Assembly: GCA_029948255.1 (NCBI GenBank)
Contig: JALIZF010001863.1
Coordinates: 878,501-942,500 of the forward strand
Reading direction: 5' to 3'
Length of the DNA stretch: 64,000 nucleotides
Source: Telmatactis stephensoni
Taxonomy: Eukaryota > Cnidaria > Anthozoa > Actiniaria > Isophelliidae
Part shown: positions 35,872 to 48,600 of the stretch, piece after piece
How the letters are laid out: every line of letters begins with the position of its first letter
How positions within the stretch are numbered: position 1 is the stretch's first letter
Program-made: the position numbers and the translations under genes
The notes under the pieces: generated by a model
What the model was told of the DNA's origin: nothing
Seen by the model: only the letters and a program-made list of their open reading frames with translations
The model's database searches: none

Positions 35872-36011
35872 TATGTTATTTACCGACTTGGAGGTCCGGA
35901 TAGCGAAAAACTGTGCCCGATCGCGAGGTACGTCCTGTCCGCTATACGGACCGAGGCCCTAGGCCGAGGGCACAGTTGTTCCCTATCCGGACTGACCTCA
36001 CAGCCGGTAAG
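35872..36011. repeat. Foldback element, 140 bp
   Basis: TGTTATTTACCG, GAGGTCCGGATAG and AACTGTGCCC on the left return inverted as GGGCACAGTT, CTATCCGGACTGACCTC and CCGGTAAGTAACA on the right. Confidence 0.8.
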
Positions 36012-36630
36012 TAACATATTTATTTTGTTCCCTTTTTTATTCATTTATTTTTCAAAATCGCAATTCGATTCCACAGCGGGCCGGTATTATTAAGGATACC
36101 GGACCGTGGTCAGATTTCGGAAATTCCGCCCGCTCTAACAACCAATCAGATCGCGCGATTTCCGAGGATACCGGAAATAAATGGCGTAGTGAGCCAGAAA
36201 TTTTTCAGAGGATAGTTTGACCTGTTCTTGAAATGAACAGTTAATTAAAGTTTAGTCCATGGAAATTGAAAACTGCTGTAAGCCACTTTATACAACACAT
36301 TTTTAAAAACGTACATTTCTCACTGCTTGACCGCGTGAAATATATAATTCTAGTACTTAAAGAAATTACCATCATAATATATTAATAGCTTTATCTAGTT
36401 TGAACATATATATTGCGATTTCTTTATGTTTTTCTTTTCTATAGTGCCTTTATATTTTATATATGTATGTATGTTATTGATAAAATAATTGTAATAATTG
36501 TTTTACTATAAAGCAATTACTTTCTTGTTATGTGACAGAACTAGAATATATGTTCAAGTACAATTAACGTTCTTGGATACCACTGTATATACGTACATAA
36601 CTGCAGACGGTAGGAGACTGTAGTTCTCAA

Positions 36631-36635
36631 AAAGA

Positions 36636-36720
<85 letters not shown>

Positions 36721-36844
36721 AGAAAGAAAGAAAGAAAGAGAGAAGAAAAATCTAAAGAAGAAAGAAAGAAGAAAGAAAAGGAAAGAAAGAAAGAAGAAGA
36801 AAAGAAAGAAGAAAGAAAGAAAGATAAGAAGGGAAGAAAAGAAA

Positions 36845-36924
<80 letters not shown>

Positions 36925-36926
36925 GA
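36631..36926. repeat. (GAAA)n microsatellite, about 295 bp
   Basis: Polypurine array with an interrupted middle (36720-36850) flanked by pure parts. Confidence 0.95.
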
Positions 36927-39606
36927 AAAGCATCTTATTGGTTAATATGATATGGCGCCTACGTACATTCAAACCTGACAATTCAGCTCCAACACCGACT
37001 GGATCGAATAATAAATATGTCTTCGAGTGGGTCCCACTCCAGGTTGATAAACGAATATGTGTGAACTGACTTTAAAAGATTTCAAAAATACTGATAATCG
37101 TCTCGCTTATTGCACAATTGTCAGTTACTCAATAAATAAGAAAAACCTGGATTTCAAATTTCGGACTTTTTTATTGAAAAAAGAAGGAAATTGCACGACT
37201 TATGTGTCAATAGATTTGATAATTAAAGATTAGGAAGCTTCTGTTCAAGAGTGTCACTGTTGTCCAAGGAAAACAAATAGAACACAGTCTAGCCTTGACT
37301 TTGATAAAATATAAGAGGTATATTTTAGTTCAGTGAGAAATCTATATATCATATGAATGTTTTTTTTATATATTTTCATTTCAGATCACTTGTCAAAAAT
37401 GATTCTTTGAAACACGAATTAAACAAAAGAAAATCAAAGAGTGAATAAAATAAAATCATTTTTCCCCAAGGGTTTTTTTACTGAAAATCGATTAAAGTAG
37501 ACTAATATAGTTTATTAAAAAGCTTTTTTACAAAGAACAAAATGGAAGCCCTAACTCTTTCAATTAACATCAAACTGTATACCAACGCCGAAAAATCTGC
37601 ACATGATTTGTTTCTGCAATAAGCACGAAAAAACTGGTGATTCTCGATGCGATTGAGTTAAAATCGATTAAGATAGACGTGTTATGCTTGTGCTGAAAAC
37701 AATAACTAATAAAGCATTTTTTCTAAAGAAATAAAAGTCTTTTAACATTAAGATATAATCCATTGTTCTTGTCTTACAAACATGACTGTCATGAGATCAT
37801 TCTGACTAGACTGAAAGCTCATAAAAAATTAAGTCCTATTAAAAGTACAAGATCAAAGTACTTACTTTTTCGAGATCAACTTGTACGGTGACGCCGGAAA
37901 ATCTGCACGTGCAGTGATCATGACAACCAGACAAAGTAAAATGTCGAGAAGAAAACGGTTTATTGACATGTAGATTACTAGGTCATCAGTTTTCGTCTAA
38001 GTCAGTTTCGTATGTTACTGACACGAGAGAACCAGAGAACGTGCTTGTATGACTCGTGCTTACGTCATGGTCATTTTCATTTGCTTTAGAATTTGAGTCG
38101 TCATGGCAACTATTTTTTGACCGTGCAATATTTTTGTATAGACCATAACAAACTGAAATTGATCAAATGGCGGAGCGTAGTGTAGTGACGCAAATTGCAC
38201 GTTCAGGTTTCCAATAATAAATTGATTAAGTGAAAGTCGGACGGGTAAGCTATACTATACATATATACAGTCTGCTTTCGACAAAAGGTCCCGAAATGAC
38301 TTGTTGGATCGAAAAGAAGAATTTATGGCTGTTTCTAAACAAGCAAATACACTACTTTTTTTGTAATCATCTTATGCCACAAGCCACCGGTCGCTTTTTG
38401 CTTGTTTTAAGATGAAAATTATGCGTGCTGTGCTTTGTCTATTTGATCATCCTTTATCTAAGTTCAAAAGCGAGCCCTTTGTACACTAAGAACTTTCGTT
38501 TGCACAGTTTTCCATTTTTAGTGAAAATGATGTCGTTTGGGTTGGTCATTTCTCACAATTCAGAAAAAATCGGCCGTTAGTGTCAGCCCATGTGACTTTC
38601 CCCGGCCACGTCAAAAACGTGACTTACAAACTTTGTTTCGTTCATCCGTGCAATATTTGTTTTAAATTCTCTTTTGGCAAAAGAGAATTATATCACCTCA
38701 AGCCGTATTGTGAAATGAAACTTTGTAAATTACTTGTCAAACTTCGAGCGTACACGTTAAAAGTCATACCTATTTCTTGACAGTGTAATAAATGATACTA
38801 CAAGGCCTGAGTATGCGCGATGTCACTTCGTATTGTACCAAGGAAATGTTGAAATATCCGGCATATTTGAGTTGAAGCGGAGTTAGCAAAATTAGGGATA
38901 AAAAGCCTTTTGTCATTTTATATACGTTTCAGTGAAAACGTTTACTTAGAATTAGCTATTTAATGCCGGATAAGGAAACTTTAGCGAGAGACATTTCATA
39001 ATCTATGTAGAAATAAATATCTCTCATTCGAAATCAAAACCAACATTCAAGGAGACTTGCCTTGGTTAAACACAGCAACCAAGCTATAATAAAATCGTAA
39101 GTTCTTGTCACAATCTATATTATTTACAGAAAAGCACCCAAAGATAATCGTATTATTTTTGCATTAAAATAGTTTAGTTCCTTATTCGAAAACGATGATA
39201 GGTTACAGATCTCTCTTTAAACGCGTACGGGGCTAATCCAGGATCACACCGAAACTTCGTTCATGTAACGCATGCGCATGCAAGTTCTTTTGGACTCTGT
39301 TTTACCGAAGCGGAGCGGGGTACAACGAGCCCTGGATATGGACTAGTACGGGGCATGATTCTAGCTACAGGTTCAACCTGCTGTGTACGGTAGTTCGTTT
39401 TACGAATTCAAGTGTAGATGCCGCTATAAATGCTCAATAACCAATTAAATTAACAAAGTCAGGGCACACGGCGCATTATCGTCGATCTCCTTCAAATCTA
39501 CATCTAAAATATATATTCATTACAAGCACGGCCTTCCGGGGAAATGCCTAGTCCTCGAGTTCTTGCTGATGAGAGTTGTAACGCCATTTTAAGTTAGTGG
39601 CTCAAT
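36927..39606. other. Intergenic, no gene seen
   Basis: About 2.7 kb with only short chance frames and no repeat family recognised. Confidence 0.45.
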
Positions 39607-39852
39607 AAACAAACAAACAAACAAACAAACAAACAAACAAACAAACAAACAAACAAACAAACAAACAAACAAACAAACAAACAAACAAACAAACAAACAA
39701 ACAAACAAACCAATAAAGATAGATAAATAAATAAATAAATGATAAATAAATAAACAAACAAACAAACAAACAAACGAATGAATGAATGAATGAATGAATG
39801 AATGAATGAATGAATGAATGAGTGAATGAATGAATGAATGAATGAATGAATG
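39607..39852. repeat. Compound microsatellite (AAAC)n-(AAAT)n-(AAAC)n-(AATG)n
   Basis: Four successive tetranucleotide arrays with sharp borders near 39712, 39750 and 39776. Confidence 0.95.
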
Positions 39853-39954
39853 GATTGTTTTTAATTAAAAAGGGTAACAAGTGACAGTAATTAAGCTGAT
39901 AAACTTGTGGCTCTCTAAACAGAACGAACAACTGATCATGAAGTAAACATAACA

Positions 39955-40138
39955 TAATTAATTTCAGAATCCCAACTGGCCTGGATGCAAACCAGTTGGT
40001 TATTTACAAGCATGGTCGAGAAGTTGAATTAATCTGAACTAGGGATTACCTGGAACAAATTCAGTCTCAGCTAGTGGTCAGAGCGGGACTCGAACTCGGG
40101 ACCACCGGATTAAGTACAAGACCAATGCTCCAACTTCT
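39955..40138 (-). mobile_element. tRNA-derived SINE (minus strand)
   Basis: Read on the minus strand: a degenerate A box (TTGGAGCATTGG, 40123-40134), a B box (GAGTTCGAGTCCC, 40085-40097) and a non-tRNA 3' body with CCAACTGGTTTGCATCCAGG. Boundaries are approximate. Confidence 0.6.
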
Positions 40139-40936
40139 CAATATTTCACATTTACAAAACCGAGACGAACTTCTTTGGATGTTTTAAGTGGAATAACGCA
40201 TAGCCAAAAGATAAAAAGAACGAAGCAAAGATGAAAAGTGCAAAAATAGGCGGAAAATATACTTATTTCATACAACATTGTCTTCGCGCACCTCATTGGC
40301 AATTAAGACAAAAATATATATTTATAAGTCCTGCATTATCTTTAATCCTTACCTTAAGTCTGTTTCTATCGATTGACAGCTTATAGATTTACCAATATGA
40401 TACTGCGGACCAATTGGGCGAGCAAGCGTATGACAGTACTCTATCGAGATCCACACTACAACGTTTTTCTCTTTAATAGCCTTTCCTAGTTTGTTCTCAC
40501 CATACGACACTAAGTTTTGTATCAGTTGTACAGCCAATATATTTCATTAGTAGACGTCCACCGCTAATTGACGCTCCCGAAAGCTAAATTATTTTACTTA
40601 CAAACTCATTTCCTCTGAGCAAATACTAGAACAAAACTTAATTTTTCCGAGGGAGATGCAGATACATGCAGAATATGAACAAAACTATTGTAAGGAGAAT
40701 TGGCTTAACGCGATTGAGAAATACAAGATTAAAGTCATTTCAATGAATTGGACTCCTGCTGCTTTTTTGCAATCACAGTCTTACTAAACCGATAGAATAT
40801 TGGAAAAGATTATTGTTAATGCCATCTGGATAAATATGTTTAGTTCTATGTGGTCAAATCTTGAAATTAATTGAGTCTTCAGTCGTCCCGCCCGTACAAA
40901 GGTGATAAAGCATCTATGAAATGGGGTGTAAAAATG

Positions 40937-41112
40937 CAAAAAAAAAAAAAAAAAAATGGAGAAAGAAAGAAAGAAAAGAGGAAAGAAAGAAAAAAAGAAA
41001 GAGGAAAGAAAGAAAGAATTGAAAGAGAAAATTGAAAGAAAGAAAGAAAGAAAGAAAGAAAAAAAAATTAAAGAAAGAAGGAAAAAAAGAACGAAAGAAA
41101 GAAAGAAAGAGT
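40937..41112. repeat. Poly(A) and GAAA-rich low complexity
   Basis: About 20 A followed by an interrupted GAAA array. Confidence 0.9.
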
Positions 41113-43188
41113 TCGGAATGATAATATACTTGAACGAATCATAGCAATCGATCTAGTCTGTTATTCAGTATTGTTCAATTTAACACGAAACAAATTAGTG
41201 ATTTTGACAGCTCTCTTTTTATCTGTCAAGTCAATTATAGAGGAGTTCGAAATGGTATAAGAAAAAAAGGGATAAAACATGATTAGTACATATTAAATAT
41301 CAATCTTACAAATTATTTGCGCTTATCAATAGTATAATTAATGTCAAATTGAATTCAGAAAGGAGAAAAATGGAATTGGGGGTAGCATGTATTCCATCCC
41401 AAAAACGGAAAGCTGCAAAAGCCCTCCCCATTATTGCAATTAGCTAGATTCACGCAGATGGAAACACAATACAATTTAAATACTTTTTCTTGATATATAA
41501 TGCGCCACTACCCAAGACTTAATTATTTCATCCTTGTGTGGGTTTGTGAATGTCCTTGTTACGTCTGCATCGAAACTTGATTCACTGTGAGCTAATTTTA
41601 GGTTCTGTCTTGTAAAACCAACAAATTTACTTTCTTCAAATCTTATGTCAATAAGGAAAAAAGGGAATTCTTATTCATTAACGGTTTCGTTTCTAGGTGC
41701 TAGAGACAAAAGTATTTCATATAAGAACAATGAAATATCAAGAAAAAAAGGAAAAGAAAAAAAAGAGAAAGCTGAACTTCGAAAGAAAATGAAAGAAAGA
41801 GCGAGAAATGTTTGTTACCGTATCTGTTGCGTGCTAACCAGAGGAAAAAACTTGACGTCCTTGTTACGTTCAATTTGTAAATGTCTCCTTGCACATCTGC
41901 TCAATTTTGAAGTTACTACTTTTAATTGGCGGGCTGCCTGTGGCAGATGCCAAGTTTTGTTTATCGTCGTCCATCACAAAATGCAGACAAATCCCTACTG
42001 TGCATGCCCGTCTTGAATATATAGCCATCGGAGGTTTTATCAGAAACCCGACATCGACCGACATTGAGCCGGCATTCTAATATAGAACTATCGGAACGGT
42101 TCGGAAGCTTATACACCTGTTTTTCAAAAAAGCGTTGACGTTGGTCAATTTTTTTTGCAGTTGTATTTCATGAATAAAATACTGACGAAAAAGCCCACTT
42201 GTTACTCAAACTCATAACTTATATTCAAATATCACAACAAACTACATCATTCGGCTTTGCATACACCTTTTTTAATTAACGTTGTCGGCAAATAGACTCA
42301 AGTCTACGCGACTCATCCCAAATGGAGTATGGGTAGGAATTACCAAAAGCTATGAAACTACATAAATATCAGCACGACAATTCTCAACCAGCTAATGTTG
42401 AGCTTATACAACCAATTCCTTTATTCATTGATGCTTAAAACAAAGACCAAAGCCAAAGAGAGAGAAATTTTTTTCAACTACCCATACTCCTTTGTGGTCT
42501 AGTAGTGTATAGGCTTGAAGCCTCTCGACGACATTTTTTTGAAATAGGTGTATATCAAAATTTGCGGCTATTTACCCGGTCCGCTCAGATATTATGAAGG
42601 CCCAGCGTAAGAAGGCCCAGTGTAAGATTAGCTACGCTAAATTAGCATATTTTACAAGTATTTTTAAACCTTTTTTAAATAAAGTTCATTATTATTATTA
42701 TATGTCAGATCCTCGACCTCGTTGTTTTGATTTTTTGTTTTAACAGGTGTACATTGTTTAGTTCAATCATGTCAACTAAATCGTTCTGTTGCTATAATTA
42801 TGAATGACTCCGTAACAGAAGTGAAATTAAGTTCAACGGAGGGAAAGTTGTAAAGGACTGACTGACAATAAACGAGTATAGGTCTAGATATGCAAACTGT
42901 ACATTGTTGTACTAATTATACGAGTAGAGATTAAACGAGTTATCCTACTAAGTAAAGATTACATGTCGAATTCATTGTGGCTGACCAAGCAGAATTCCTA
43001 TGAAGCACATCGTTTTAAAAAGCGGCATGTCAAATAAGCGATCAAGAAAACTGTTGATGTTGTGCAAATTCTATTTGATTGTTGCTAAGATTTTATCTAT
43101 ATCTCCGAAGTCAGATAGCATCTCTTGTGCTTTTAACTTCTATTTTGATAACTTTAGCACCTTCGGTTATATTTAGTCAAAAACAAGA
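41113..43188. other. Intergenic, no gene seen
   Basis: Near 42600-42700 there are AT-rich sequence and an ATTATTATTATTATA tail that could be a LINE or SINE 3' end, but no coding remnant is visible. Confidence 0.4.
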
Positions 43189-43341
43189 AAAATAAAATAA
43201 AATAAAATAAAATAAAATAAAATAAAATAAAATAAAATAAAATAAAATAAAATAAAATAAAATAAAATAAAATAAAATAAAATAAAATAAAATAAAATAA
43301 AATAAAATAAAATAAAATAAAATAAAATAAAATAAAATAAC
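43189..43341. repeat. (AAAAT)n pentanucleotide array
   Basis: About 30 units, essentially pure. Confidence 0.97.
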
Positions 43342-43458
43342 AACCTAACCTAACCTAACCTAAGCTAACCTAAGCTAAGCTAAGCTAACCTAAGCTAAGC
43401 TAAGCTAAGCTAAGCTAACCTAACCTAAGCTAACCTAACCTAACCTAACTTAACTTAA
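43342..43458. repeat. (CCTAA/GCTAA)n pentanucleotide array
   Basis: Mixed pentamers CCTAA and GCTAA abut the AAAAT array. The complement TTAGG resembles arthropod-type telomeric DNA, but the interruption pattern and the adjacent pentamer array favour a microsatellite. Confidence 0.95.
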
Positions 43459-44612
43459 CAGAAAATAATAATAGAAAAATCGAAACTCGCGAGCATACTA
43501 GTACACTTTGCGTACTCACGAGCATACTTTGTTATAAACAAAATGACAAGTAATTGTATCGAAAATTTGTTGCACTTTAGTGAGCGAAGTTTCGGGAAAT
43601 TAAATCTGGATTGCTGCAGGTCTTTGTTATTATATTGATAGTTTTGCAGAATGTCAAAAAGTAAACTAAATACCTACTCTATACACGCAACACATATCGT
43701 TCTTACATTACATGCTTTTTTATACTTTGAAGACGAAAGAAGAATTAATTTGTTGATAACAATTTGTTCAGTTTTAATTTATGCTTAATATTTGATTTCG
43801 CTTTCTTTCGACAAAACTCATAATCCGGTATAATCTCATACGCGTTAGAGCAGTAACAGATGTAGCAATTGCTTCAAAATTTGGACCAGCTTTGGTTAAA
43901 TAATTGGGTGAAACTCAGAGGTAGAGTAAAATGGATTGCGTGATAGAAGTGGACAAAACTTCAAGAGGGTTGTTTAAACTCCTGAAATTGAGTATCGAGA
44001 CCAGAGCTCTTTCAAAAGAGATCGTTTAATATATGAGTGTCACCGGTTTACGAAAAGCTATTTTGAGCAAATGTAAATTTGGATGATGTTCTCAGCTGCT
44101 TGTGTTGACTTTAATGAAAGGGCAATTTTCACCAATTTCAAGGTGAAACGATACAGGAATTAAACATGTCTTAATGGGCAAACCAAATGCATAACGCAGT
44201 TGCCAAAATTGGCGGCTAATTTCGTTTTTTGATAAATACAATCAGTGTACTCTTTTGTATAAGTAGGACCTCAAGGTAGTTTTAGCAACAAATCATAAAA
44301 AAACAACAAGGGAGGGCTTCATATATATTTTTATCACGTTACAAGTTAGGAATTCGTGAAAATAAAGGCTGAAGCTAAGGCTACATAAAGTTTGCCGGTA
44401 AAAGCTTAGTACTTGTGACTTGAAATTCGCTGCTTTTCAAAATAAAGACTGAGTGAGCCACAACTCACGAAAATCAAGAAAAAGGTTGGAAAAAAAAATA
44501 CGTGGTTAAAATGTTACACTGCTTTCTAGATCTCACGCGCACCCTTTAACTATATGCAAAAATTTGTCATCACAAGTACACTTTGCCAAACGCTCGTCTA
44601 CCAAAAAAGAGC
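43459..44612. other. Intergenic, no gene seen
   Basis: No exon or repeat family recognised. Confidence 0.4.
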
Positions 44613-44746
44613 TTGCCACATTTACACTGTGTGCACATTTGCTGTTCATCCAACAAAACTTTGTCACACAACAAGCCTTTTGCCACATTTACACTTTGTG
44701 CACATTTGCTGTTCATCCACCAAAACTTTGTCACACAACAAGCCTT
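44613..44746. repeat. 67-bp tandem duplication
   Basis: Two copies of a unit containing TTGCCACATTTACACT, GTGCACATTTGCTGTTCATC and AACAAGCCTTT, almost identical, so the duplication is recent. Confidence 0.85.
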
Positions 44747-45407
44747 TTTGCTGCTCACAGTCCAAAAAACTTGGATCGTATTTTGCCTGCTACCTGTATG
44801 CCCATCGATGTCAATTGCTTGCAATAAAAGATTCAAAATTCCACTTTTTTGTTTGCTACCTGGGAATGCTAAAATTGTAGGAAATAAATTGTTTCCTTGT
44901 ATTACTATTATTAAAATTCTTAATCGGTTTGTACAAAACAGTCTTCACAGTGTGGTGCCAGTGTAGTAATTAAATCAGCAGTTTTCTTAAGTTCAAATTT
45001 GTATTGCCAAATACACCTGTCTCAAGTGACGAATCGTATTTGGAATTTTTTCGGGTTGACAAAATTAATTAAACGGTTCTTTTTCATAAAAAAATAGTAT
45101 CTTGTCACATGACTGTTAACACTGGTTCTATGTCACGTGACCGGAATCACCAATTCACCTGCTCAATCTTCTTGGCCGAGAATAGAAGCTAACTGGATCG
45201 AGAGGCCTTCATAGTTTTGAGTCCATGTGGAAGTAGGCTGTTGCCACTGGGCGGTTAACGTTGCCCTAGTGACTATTAAATATTCTTACAGGCCAAGAAG
45301 GCAAAAACCGCACCCTTTCAATCGATATATAAGCTCCAGTAGCTGTAAATACTTTGGCTCCTCATTGACTTCTTCAGGCAAGAGCATCGTATTCCACTTT
45401 TCAGGGA

Positions 45408-45671
45408 TCAAAAGGCACTTTCAATCTCAGAGCTTTCATTTGAGTCCATATTGTTGTTTCCTTTAATGGAGGTGTCGCTGTTGGCAAGACTCTTGCATTG
45501 ATCATAAACTTGTCCTAATTTCATTTCAAGAGATGCGATTGTTTTGAGAAGCATTTTTTCACGATTTTCATACTGTGATTGAAGATTGTCGATTTTATCA
45601 TATATCCTTTCCAGGTGTTTATCAAAATGATCTTTCTCCAGAAATGCTTCCTTTTGCTGGGACGAACACAA
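45408..45671 (-). CDS. Channel exon: C-terminal coiled coil and stop
   Basis: Acceptor CTTTTATTTCAG, stop TGA at 45410-45408. Heptad-like LERIYDKIDNLQ...EKMLLKTIASLEMKLGQVYD suggests an oligomerising coiled coil. The tail ends in SSEIESAF. Confidence 0.88.
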   Translation of the reverse strand: MCSSQQKEAFLEKDHFDKHLERIYDKIDNLQSQYENREKMLLKTIASLEMKLGQVYDQCKSLANSDTSIKGNNNMDSNESSEIESAF

Positions 45672-48600
45672 CTGAAATAAAAGCAGATGGGGAAGAATGC
45701 AAGAAATATGGAATGAAGTATTAGAAAAAATAACATGAAACGAAATAAAGAAACTAAGAAAAAAAGTGGAATCCAGGCTTTTCCCTGTCCCTGAGCCATT
45801 TGTATAAATCGTTATAACGTTGGACACGCAACTGTTAACGTCGGACTTTCAGCACAGTTAAACCACTGTTGGTAACGTTTGACGTTAATAGTTACGTCCG
45901 ACGTTACGTTTTATGCAGCTGGATCCTGATGATGCCGTGGATCAGCAAAAGCTTGGACGCACCTTGAGTTCAACAAGGTAATAGTAGTCAAAGGCCTCAT
46001 TTCAACCTTAATTTCATATATAAACATGCTACTGAAGGACAACATGCAATGTTTATAAAGTGTGAACGTGTGAATTAAAACAAGATCGATACAACGCAGA
46101 GAGCATAGACGCACCTTAAAGAGCAAGCCTATACCATCCCATCCCATCCCAACAAAGGGATAAAACACTGTTGACTCAGACTCAATCTTCACGTTGCCCT
46201 CGCCAATGACTCGCCCATTGAGAGTGAAGGATACAGTGAGGGAATCATCACCTGATGGACTATCATACAATATCTTACAGCCAATCAGATCGCCTCTGTG
46301 GGCCATGGCACCTGTACATAAGAAAGATTGAAGAACAAATATTCTTTTTGAAAATCAATATTACAATGATGTAATATTTTTAGAGTAGTAGGCCTAGGAT
46401 TTAAAACATTGATTTTTGTGCTGTTGGCAACCTCACTGAAACTCGATCACGTAAATGTACCGCGATAACTTGATAGCGCCACGTACTAGTGTAACGCACT
46501 CACCTTAGTACACACAGGAGATCTATTCTCCTGTGTGTACTAAGGTGAGTGTATTACACAAGTACGTGGTGCTATCAAGTTACTGCGGTATAGTACATTT
46601 ACGTGATCGAGTTTCAGTGAGGTTGCCACAGGAAACCCAAAGAGCTTTAGTTCATTTTATTCTCCCAAGCTGGGCCCCCTGTGGCTAAATCTCAAGCCTT
46701 CATCAATATAGTTATTACAGTGTGAGGAAATTCAAACAGAACGAACATGTTCAGGTGCGCATGGTCGCGCGCAGGAGGGTAGTAAAGATATCAGGGATAT
46801 TGATCCTGTCATTTCCTGTGTTTAGGTAATAATTTGTTCTAAAGAGATGTTACTAAAAACTACTGTGGAAGACCGGATGTTGGAACCATTCGTGGCCCTT
46901 GGTTGCTGGTACATTTTATAGAGTAATCAATAATGAGTCGCTATAAAAAGTGGCTCTTAGCATATGGAAAGCAGAGGTGTATGGAGAAGTCATCAGCAGT
47001 CGCTTTACCTTCGCAATCTATTCCCACTTTTTGGTTACTAATATCAAATATCTTGCCAACATCCACGTGGTATCCCACTGAATTGCCCTCCCAGCCAGGA
47101 AACACGTGGGGATTGTAGCTATTATCTGAGACCACACCCACTCCAATAAGACGACGTTCACCAATCTCTTGAATAAGAATCTGGTTTGGAATACAAGACA
47201 CAAGTTACTACCAAATATAAATAATTACGCGCTTTTTTAGTACAAAATTTACAATATATAGGAACTATGGAGACATTTGATTGGTTCAGGGTTCGTGCAC
47301 TGTGGTTATTAAGGGTCGCTGTCATCATCTCCCATGTTTTAGAACCGATTAAAATGTCATTCACTTGTACTATAGCATAGCAAGCGCAGGTTGATTCTCA
47401 TTTTCCAAATCTCGATCTCAACCCCCCCCCCCCCCCCCTTCTCCGCGAGGTCCGAACAGAATGAACGAGAGTCAAATGTTTTACCGTCCGGCCCGACCTA
47501 ATTCAGTCAATAAGCATTTTATCATATGACCGTTTTTGACCACTTTACTTTTATTTTTGGACGCGCGCGGGTCCGTGTCAGGATACTTTTTTTTCGGACC
47601 ACCTTTGAAAATCCGTATGTGCCCCGTCGCGTGACTATTTCTAAAGTTTTTCTTAGGAGCGCGGGCGCTGGGCCAAATACGGGTGATATAATAATATTAC
47701 TTAATCCATGTGCCTGGAGTCGGAGAGAAAATTTTGACATATATAAGTCACATCTGAGACTGTTTTGTAACTCACTTCAAAACCTGGCCATTCTTTGCAA
47801 AGAGGTTTTTTAAACCTTGCTCCATGACTAGATTGGTCTGTAGATAAAATGTTGCACTCGTTGCAATCACAAAAGACGTATGTCAGTCGATGCCCTTTGA
47901 TGTTGATACCAGCAGTGTCCCACATCTATAAATAGAGAAATATTTTGGAATTATAGTGACTCTCTAGAGCTGGCTATACCATTAAATAAAACAATAGCCG
48001 AGAACAAAGAACTTTGAATGAAACAGTACCCTATACAAAGAACTCAAACGTAACTCAAAATACAATACATCTTGCAACACCAATTAAGAAAGACCAAGTT
48101 AGTCTGGCAACCATTTTCACATTTCGACTTCCAAATAGACCACTTTCAAAATTACTTGATACCGAGGCTAATGTGAATAAAACAAAAGAAATGCTGGTCA
48201 TGGCTGACTGGTTTCTTTTGTTTAGTCATGTTAGCCTCGTTGTCAAGCAAATTTTGAAAGTGGTCTATAGACAACTTGTGAAAGTACTATTCATTGGCAA
48301 TAAGAGTAATTTGCATGATGGCATCATTTTACTCAATTTACAACTACCAGAATATGATTTACGACTTTTCTTATTCAGGTTCCTATTCCCTGTGAGGATA
48401 TAATAGAACAAATGGTACTAATTACTTTACATAAGAAAGTGGCTTAACCATTCTGGTAGTTGTAGTGTATGACGCAACTTAAAGCAATTAAGTGTCTTAT
48501 TAACGTAACTATAGACATTTTGTGAACGGACGCCGCAGAGACTGACATGCTGATGATGCGCGTATTTGAGAGAGTTCCCTGAAAGGTTTAATTAAGCCCA

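Noticed and set aside
36541..36981. 146-codon minus-strand frame rich in SFF
   Set aside because: Translation of the GAAA array.
41645..42016. 123-codon plus-strand frame
   Set aside because: Starts in A-rich low complexity; no splice context or recognisable domain.
43342..43458. Telomere or chromosome end
   Set aside because: The units are 5 bp with mixed GCTAA, and ordinary sequence continues on both sides. Cnidarian telomeres are expected to be TTAGGG.
44554..44966. Overlapping frames of about 90-130 codons
   Set aside because: Kept open by the 67-bp tandem duplication; no family resemblance.
48014..48403. 129-codon plus-strand frame
   Set aside because: It spans a foldback element and part of a MITE inside a channel intron; no protein-like character.
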